Source: Stenotrophobium sp040387055 (GTDB lineage: Bacteria; Pseudomonadota; Gammaproteobacteria; Nevskiales; Nevskiaceae). Taken from it: a stretch of 46,043 nt of DNA. The notes under the pieces were generated by a model that was not told where the DNA came from, ran no database searches, and was given only the letters and a program-made list of their open reading frames with translations. The translations under genes were made by a program, and so were the position numbers. The stretch's first letter is position 1. Each line of letters starts with the position of its first letter. The stretch spans positions 1 to 46,043 of the forward strand of contig JAZKEM010000140.1 of the NCBI GenBank assembly GCA_040387055.1, in the 5' to 3' direction. This document shows, piece after piece, positions 40,821-46,043 of this stretch.

Positions 40821-42143
40821 TTAGCTGAAATTGATGCGTTGACCCAATGGGCGCGGGTTGACCTTGCCTTGGTGGTAGGCCAGCTCGCCGTTGACCCAAG
40901 TCGCGTCAATGCGGGCCGGGAAGGTCTTGCCTTCCAGCGGCGACCAGCCGACGTGGTACAGCACGTCCTGTTTACGCACGGTGGTGGTGGCGTTGTGGTC
41001 CACCAGCACGAGATCAGCCCAGTAGCCTTCGCGGATATAACCACGGTCGGTGATGCCGAAATGATCGGCTACTGCATGGCTGGTCTTGTTGACCACGGTG
41101 CGCAGGTTCAATTCGCCGCGATGGACCATATCCAGCAGCATCAGCAGAAAGTGCTGAACCAGCGGCAGGCCTGACGGTGCTTTGAAGTATTTCTGCTGCT
41201 TTTCGTCCCAAGTGTGCGGGGCGTGGTCGGTGGCGATGACGTCGATGCGATCTTCGCGCACGGCATTCACCAGTGCGAGACGGTCAGCTTCCGTCTTCAC
41301 CGCCGGATTGCACTTCACCAGCGCGCCGTGGGTGTTGTACCAGCTGTCATTCATATAGAGATGATGGACGCAGGCTTCGACTGTGATCTTCTTGCCTTTG
41401 ACCGGGCCAGGGGTGAAGAAGTCGAGTTCACGTGCCGTGGTCAGGTGCAGCACATGCAGGCGCGCGTCGTGCTTCTTGGCCAGACTCACAGCGAGTTCGG
41501 TGGATTTGTAGCAAGCCTCAGCCGAGCGAATCAGTGGGTGCTGCTTCCAAGGCACATCATCGCCGTATTTTTCACGCGCAGCGTCTTCGTTGGCCTTGAT
41601 CATTGGTGTGTCTTCGCAGTGCGTGACGACCATCAACTTGGACTTGGAGAAGATGCCGTTGAGCGTCGCGGGATTGTCGACCAGCATGTTGCCGGTCGAT
41701 GCGCCCATGAACACTTTCACTGCACAGGCTTCGTTCTTCTCAAGGCGTGCGACTTCTTCGAGATTGTCGTTAGCGCCGCCAAAGTAGAAAGCGTAGTTGG
41801 CGAAGCTGCGGCCTACCGTGTTCGCGTACTTTTCCGCCAACCGCTCACGCGTGGTGATGGTCGGATTGTTGTTGGGCATGTCGAAGTAGCTGGTCACGCC
41901 GCCTGCGACTGCTGCCGCAGATTCCGTTGCGATATTGCCCTTGTGGGTCAGGCCGGGCTCACGGAAGTGCACCTGATCGTCAATGATGCCGGGGAGTAGC
42001 CAGCGACCCTTGGCGTCAAACGTCGTGCAGCCAGCAGGCGCACTGAGATTCTTGCCAATTTTGGCGATGCGGCCGTTGAGGATGAGGACATCGCCCTCAA
42101 TCTCGTGACCTTCGTTGATGATTTTGGCATTGACGATCAGCAT
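40821..42143 (-). CDS. pyrC: Dihydroorotase
   Basis: The 440-residue amidohydrolase converts N-carbamoyl-aspartate to dihydroorotate in pyrimidine synthesis. Recognisable sites are DDQVHFREPG (54-63), the presumed carboxylated K143 in AVKVFMGAST, H175 in VTHCED, H233 in LHVLHL, and ATDHAPH near residue 305. The first histidine of the usual HxH metal pair is Gln (Q57), a pattern I recall from the Bacteroidetes-type dihydroorotase subgroup such as that of Porphyromonas gingivalis. It lies upstream of lon, an unusual neighbour. An allantoinase or hydantoinase role is less likely given the FREPGLTHKG match. The symbol pyrC is by function. Confidence 0.88.
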   Translation of the reverse strand: MLIVNAKIINEGHEIEGDVLILNGRIAKIGKNLSAPAGCTTFDAKGRWLLPGIIDDQVHFREPGLTHKGNIATESAAAVAGGVTSYFDMPNNNPTITTRERLAEKYANTVGRSFANYAFYFGGANDNLEEVARLEKNEACAVKVFMGASTGNMLVDNPATLNGIFSKSKLMVVTHCEDTPMIKANEDAAREKYGDDVPWKQHPLIRSAEACYKSTELAVSLAKKHDARLHVLHLTTARELDFFTPGPVKGKKITVEACVHHLYMNDSWYNTHGALVKCNPAVKTEADRLALVNAVREDRIDVIATDHAPHTWDEKQQKYFKAPSGLPLVQHFLLMLLDMVHRGELNLRTVVNKTSHAVADHFGITDRGYIREGYWADLVLVDHNATTTVRKQDVLYHVGWSPLEGKTFPARIDATWVNGELAYHQGKVNPRPLGQRINFS

Positions 42144-42186
42144 GGCGGCGCTCGGTTGGCGGAACTAAGCGATATCTTAGCAGCCA

Positions 42187-42229
42187 ACGCAGCGCTTAAC
42201 GGTGTTCTGGTGTCCGTTGAACGCTGCGT
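42187..42229 (-). terminator. Long hairpin downstream of the DUF748 gene
   Basis: A 16-bp stem with two imperfect positions (42187-42202 with 42214-42229) closes an 11-base loop, starting about 14 bp after the DUF748 stop. There is no T-run, so it may be an RNA 3'-end structure or a rho-dependent stop rather than a true intrinsic terminator. The rest of the 100-bp gap has nothing else that I can call. Confidence 0.4.
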
Positions 42230-42243
42230 GTATTGCAGTCCGT

Positions 42244-45200
42244 TTATTTCAAAGAAAAATCGACGCGCGTTGTTTTGCCTTTGTCCTTGATGTCTTTGGC
42301 ATCAAGCTTCGGGGCAATGACGAAGAGGCGGCTTGTATTGACCGTGCTGGCGAGTTGTTGGCGAACGATTTCTGCACGTTGGTCTGCCAGTCCACGTAAA
42401 TCCTGATCTGTGACCAGCATGTTCGTGAGCATCAGTTTTTTCATTTCAGCCGGCGGCAGGGATTTTGCGAGACCGATAAAGTTCTTGGGCTTGGCGAAGG
42501 TCTCGGCTTTGTAGGCCAATTCCAAATACTTGTTGTAAGACTCAGGCGGCACCTGCAATTTGCTGGTGTCGATACTGTCGCCTTTGCCGACGACATCACG
42601 AACCATCTGGCGCTTCACACGCTGCGCCACCATCGCTTCACGCAGCCCTGGCTTGTCGAGTGCTGGATCCGCACGGCCGATGATATCGAGGCGCAGGGCC
42701 GGGCGGCTGGTGAGTGCCTTGGACAGTGTTGCTAGATGTTTCTGACTTTCCACTGTCAATGAGGCTGAGCCCGGATTGAACGTGATGTAGCTTTGCACAT
42801 CGCCGCCGCCAAAAGCAGACGACAACAAACTAAACGGTGATAGCGCAGCCTTGGTAATCAGATTGACGAAGGCTCGGAGAATAACGCCGCCCAAGCTGAA
42901 ATCAGGATCAGATACTGAGCCGCTCACGGGTACGCGCAAATCGATTACGCCGTTAGCGTCTTTGAGCAATGACACCGCCAGTTGTACAGGCAGCTTGGTC
43001 GCGTCTGGGCCATCGATGTAGTCGCCGAAGGTGAGTTGATCAATGTAGATGTGATTGTCTGCGGCGAGCTTGCCCTCTTTGAGTTCGTAATGCACGTCAA
43101 ATGAGAGCTTGCCCTTGGTCAGCGGGTAGCCAGCGTATTTCGTCGAATAAGAAGAGAGGTCCGTCAACTCAACACTGTTCGCTTTCGCTGTGATGTCCAC
43201 GAGTGCTGTTGGCGCAAACGGATTAATGCTGCCGCTAATCGTGAGGGGTGCGTTGTGATCAAACTCTGCTTGCAGCAAAACATCGGCGGGCGTTGTGCTT
43301 TGTGTGCCTAAAGCGCCAACCTTGCCAGCAATACTGCTGATGGTGGCGGTGTAATTCGGCTTGATGAAATTATCTGTGTACAGAACCGTACCGCTTTGTA
43401 GCGTGATCTGGCCGAGAGAGATGTTCACTGCGGGCGCCTCAGGTGTGGAGGGCGTAGTTGTTGCAACGGGTGCAGGTGTTGGCTGTGCGGCGTTGTCGCG
43501 AGTCAATGACGTAGGTGTGGCCTGTGCATCAGTCGCCATGATGTCTTGCAAATTCAATTTGCCGGTAGACGACAAAATGATGCGAGCAAAGAAATCATTG
43601 AGCGCTAATGCGTCGATATGCAGAGCCAGCGGCTTGTCGCCATCAAGGCTTACATTGATGCCCGTTGCACTGAAACTATTCCAGTTGATGAATTCATCAT
43701 CCGTGAGCTTATCCAGGATGCGGACGTTGCCAAGCGTTGCATCACCGCGGAAGCCCACTTGCAATTTATCTTGCTTATCCTTGGCTATTTTAAGGTGGCC
43801 GCGCGTGCTGATGGCTGCGCTGGCAATCGTCGCGTTGAGCTTCTGAACATAAGCGCCTAATGAAGCGACATCGAGTTGTTGGGTTTCGATTCGCAAATCA
43901 GCCTTGAGCGGCGATGCCGCGATATCACCATTGATCTTGAAACGTCCTTTGCGCGGCAGCTCACCGGTCAATGTGAGTTTTGATGATTGGGCCAGATTGC
44001 TGGAGACGTTTTGCAAGCTGAGGTTGAGCGGCGTGATGTCGACAGTCACTGGAATAGGCGTGCTGTTATCCACCAAGTGGATGCCTGCTTTATTCAATGC
44101 CACCTTTTTGACCGCCACCTGCCATTGCTTATTGGATGGCTGAGTGGGCTTGCTAGCGGATGGCTTGGTCTCGGCTTGTGTACGCAGCAGCGTGCTCAGA
44201 TTGATGCCGCCATCGGCTTCGCGACGCGCCAATAGATTGAGTCCGTCCGCGCTGATCGCAGAGAGCGTCGCCTTTTGATTGTTGAGATCGAGTTGATCCA
44301 AGTCGATCTGCAAGTGCTTCCAGCGCAGGGGTGCCTCGGAGCCGTTGCTGGTGTGTAGCTCAAAGTTGTCGATGCTGGCGGTGGCAGGCTGCACCAATAT
44401 TTTTTGATTGCTCTCGCCCATATCAACTTGCAACTGCGCTTTGGCACTCAAGCTGCCGGATTTCAATACAGCATTTAGCTGCTCTCGGAGAAAAGGCTGC
44501 AGCGTTGCGAGATTGATCTGATCCAATGTGATGTCGGCAGTGGCTTGCAGTGCCGCTGGCTGTATTTTGCTTTCTACTGTCAGATTGCCTTCAAGTAGGT
44601 GCATTTCTAACGACGCCGTAGCAGCAGCTTTCCCCAGCGTATGAAGGCTCTGCATTTTTAAACGGATCGCATCGATTGTCAGCGGAATTGCTTTTGCGCC
44701 GCGCCGGTCGGTGAATTGCACAACGCCATTATCGAGGCTGGCTTCTTCAATCACTAAATCAAGCGGTGTTGTTTTCTTGGTGGCTTTGGTTTCTTCTTTG
44801 GGCTCTTCTTTGGGTTTGGCCGGCGCTGTATTCAACGCATCAAAATTCGTGCTGCCATCGCGATTCAATGCGGCATAGGTCGTCAGGCCATCAATGCTCA
44901 AATTTTTGAGGTGGACGATATTACGTAATGGTTGTACATCGGCCAGATTCACTGCGGCATGTTTCAGCTCTAGTAGCGGCGCATCTTTACGATCTTGAAT
45001 CTGCAATTTATCGAGCGAGAAATCTCCGCTCAGACTAATCATGACTTGCGGTTCCGCACTAATGAAATGAATTTGCAGATTGGTGGTGAGGAATCCTTGT
45101 GGAATTTTTACCGGCAATTCCACCGGCACATAGCTCAGATACCGTGTGAGATCCAGTTGATCCAGCTTGATATCAATGACGGATTCATGCGTCTCGGAAA

Positions 45201-45879
45201 ATGGTTTGGTCTTTCCGCTGAGATTCAGCGGACTGCCATCAACCACCATCTGCAATAAAGGCTGTACATCGATCTTGATGGCGGAGGGAAGGTTGGCAAT
45301 GAATGGAATGCCAAGTTGTAGTTTTTCGATGCGATGTTGTGAATGCGTGACCTGATCATCAAACGCGATATCGCCGTCCGTGATCTTGATGTTGTGCAAA
45401 GCAAAGTGAGTCGAGCTTTCGGAGTCGGGCTCTTTATTGGCCTTCTCGATCAGATCGGTGAAATTGAAACGTTGCTCGTCAGTGCGTGCAATATGAATCT
45501 GCGGTTTTACAACCGTTATCGCATCGACAATGGCTGCGAGGCGGAATAGCGAACTCCATGAGATATCTAGTGTGACCTGGCCGATGTCCACAAACGGCTT
45601 GGCGCCGCCACGTTCACCGATATGGATTTGCTCTATGTCCAGTTGCAGGCGGAAGGGGTTGAAGCGGATCTGGCCAAGGGTAACGGGACGCTCGAGCCAT
45701 TCGCTGCCCTGATGGGTGGCCACACTGCGAATTAATGCGGGGACCCCGAGCCAGACGCCAATACCCAAAACCAGGATGACGATCGCACTGATCCCGACGG
45801 TACGCCACCTTTTGGGGGACTTTGCCCGCTCTTTGCCTGTTCCAAACCAGTTCTTGAGGCGGGAGATCAGAGAATCCAT
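42244..45879 (-). CDS. AsmA-like DUF748 envelope protein
   Basis: The 1211-residue protein has one N-terminal membrane helix (about 30-52) followed by a very long periplasmic region made of repeated AsmA/DUF748-type beta segments. Examples are LGQIRFNPFRLQLDIEQIHI near the start and VELTDLSSYSTKYAGYPLTKGKL late. The C-terminal part (LRLDIIGRADPALDKPG) resembles an OmpA-like peptidoglycan-binding domain. AsmA-family proteins (TamB, YhdP) act as bridges for phospholipid transport to the outer membrane, and this is a plausible role. A Lys/Glu/Pro-rich and an Ala/Pro/Thr-rich linker interrupt it. The frame is open to a GTG at 45957, but the ATG at 45879 sits just before the cytoplasmic basic stretch and is preferred. 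No good Shine-Dalgarno is seen. Confidence 0.85.
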   Translation of the reverse strand: MDSLISRLKNWFGTGKERAKSPKRWRTVGISAIVILVLGIGVWLGVPALIRSVATHQGSEWLERPVTLGQIRFNPFRLQLDIEQIHIGERGGAKPFVDIGQVTLDISWSSLFRLAAIVDAITVVKPQIHIARTDEQRFNFTDLIEKANKEPDSESSTHFALHNIKITDGDIAFDDQVTHSQHRIEKLQLGIPFIANLPSAIKIDVQPLLQMVVDGSPLNLSGKTKPFSETHESVIDIKLDQLDLTRYLSYVPVELPVKIPQGFLTTNLQIHFISAEPQVMISLSGDFSLDKLQIQDRKDAPLLELKHAAVNLADVQPLRNIVHLKNLSIDGLTTYAALNRDGSTNFDALNTAPAKPKEEPKEETKATKKTTPLDLVIEEASLDNGVVQFTDRRGAKAIPLTIDAIRLKMQSLHTLGKAAATASLEMHLLEGNLTVESKIQPAALQATADITLDQINLATLQPFLREQLNAVLKSGSLSAKAQLQVDMGESNQKILVQPATASIDNFELHTSNGSEAPLRWKHLQIDLDQLDLNNQKATLSAISADGLNLLARREADGGINLSTLLRTQAETKPSASKPTQPSNKQWQVAVKKVALNKAGIHLVDNSTPIPVTVDITPLNLSLQNVSSNLAQSSKLTLTGELPRKGRFKINGDIAASPLKADLRIETQQLDVASLGAYVQKLNATIASAAISTRGHLKIAKDKQDKLQVGFRGDATLGNVRILDKLTDDEFINWNSFSATGINVSLDGDKPLALHIDALALNDFFARIILSSTGKLNLQDIMATDAQATPTSLTRDNAAQPTPAPVATTTPSTPEAPAVNISLGQITLQSGTVLYTDNFIKPNYTATISSIAGKVGALGTQSTTPADVLLQAEFDHNAPLTISGSINPFAPTALVDITAKANSVELTDLSSYSTKYAGYPLTKGKLSFDVHYELKEGKLAADNHIYIDQLTFGDYIDGPDATKLPVQLAVSLLKDANGVIDLRVPVSGSVSDPDFSLGGVILRAFVNLITKAALSPFSLLSSAFGGGDVQSYITFNPGSASLTVESQKHLATLSKALTSRPALRLDIIGRADPALDKPGLREAMVAQRVKRQMVRDVVGKGDSIDTSKLQVPPESYNKYLELAYKAETFAKPKNFIGLAKSLPPAEMKKLMLTNMLVTDQDLRGLADQRAEIVRQQLASTVNTSRLFVIAPKLDAKDIKDKGKTTRVDFSLK

Positions 45880-45957
45880 GTGGCTAGCACTCGAGTGTGA
45901 GCTCCCATGATAGGAGACAGTCTGTTGTCGCAAAAGCGCTGTGCGCCTCAAAAACAC

Positions 45958-45988
45958 AAAAGGCCTGCGTGTTTAGACGCAAGCCTTT
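45958..45988 (-). terminator. Terminator after tRNA-Thr
   Basis: A 12-bp stem with one G-U pair (45959-45970 with 45977-45988) has a 6-base loop, nine bases after the tRNA 3' end. On the minus strand it is followed by TTTTGTGTTTTT. Confidence 0.8.
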
Positions 45989-45997
45989 ATTTGTAAC

Positions 45998-46043
45998 TGG
46001 TGCCGAAAAGAGGAATCGAACCTCCGACCTACTGATTACGAAT
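45998..46043 (-). tRNA. tRNA-Thr(CGT), 3' part, running off the right edge
   Basis: Read on the minus strand, the last 46 bases start inside the anticodon loop region as ATTCGTAAT, giving anticodon CGT for threonine codon ACG. A variable loop follows, then a T-arm with GGTTCGATTCC. The acceptor end TCGGC-ACCA carries an encoded CCA. The pattern closely resembles E. coli thrW. The 5' half lies outside the window. I saw no duplicated 3' end that would mark an integrated element. Confidence 0.93.

Noticed and set aside
41214..41999. 261-codon frame on the plus strand
   Set aside because: It is antisense to the dihydroorotase gene, has no recognisable domain and does not start at a plausible site.
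45998..46043. tRNA-Thr as an attachment site of an integrated element
   Set aside because: No integrase gene or duplicated tRNA 3' end is visible; neighbouring genes are ordinary chromosomal genes.

Overview
The window (46,043 bp, moderate GC) is a compact chromosomal segment of a Gram-negative bacterium, most likely an aerobic lipid-, steroid- or hydrocarbon-degrading gammaproteobacterium. Reasons for this view are a TonB-dependent receptor beside acyl-CoA metabolism genes, DUF1302 and DUF1329 envelope proteins, an RND pump, AsmA/DUF748, MutS and Lon of gammaproteobacterial type, and a tRNA-Thr(CGT) with an encoded CCA end. Orders such as Nevskiales or Cellvibrionales would fit, but the sequence alone does not settle this. 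I see no prophage, insertion sequence, integron or CRISPR array. No gene-free stretch exceeds 300 bases.

Region 1 (1-7.9 kb) looks like a lipid uptake and beta-oxidation locus. It holds the 3' end of a type-B carboxylesterase, a TonB-dependent receptor with a long Ala/Pro-rich linker, a fatty-acyl-CoA ligase and a Crp/Fnr regulator. Convergent to these lie a thiolase and a short-chain dehydrogenase resembling hydroxyacyl-CoA dehydrogenases. Region 2 (8-20.3 kb), all on the minus strand, has a two-gene ABC exporter, a secreted protein of unknown function paired with a DUF1302 outer-membrane protein, a NarL-type two-component system, a K+/H+ antiporter and a large FecR/DUF6600 protein with a disordered Arg/Asn/Gln/Pro tail.

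Region 3 (20.4-28.4 kb) is a tight RND pump-adaptor-GntR operon, with palindromes in its predicted promoter, then an exported alpha/beta hydrolase with a GlyGly-CTERM-like tail and a LuxR-type regulator. Region 4 (28.4-32.5 kb) has a divergent pair with start codons only 12 bp apart (a DUF6918-like protein and an ABC1/UbiB-type kinase), then a very codon-biased DUF1329 protein and a DUF2505 protein, each ending in a clear terminator. A nested REP-like repeat cluster lies between DUF2505 and mutS.

Region 5 (32.6-46 kb) is mainly housekeeping: mutS, class II DAHP synthase, a ZIP-like transporter, a SAM methyltransferase, lon with a heat-shock-like promoter, a dihydroorotase, a large AsmA/DUF748 protein and the 3' part of tRNA-Thr running off the right edge.

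The least explained items are the DUF1302 plus secreted-protein pair next to a two-component system, the REP-like cluster, the GlyGly-CTERM-like hydrolase and the DUF6918/ABC1-kinase pair. Nothing here is obviously a wholly new defence or mobile system.
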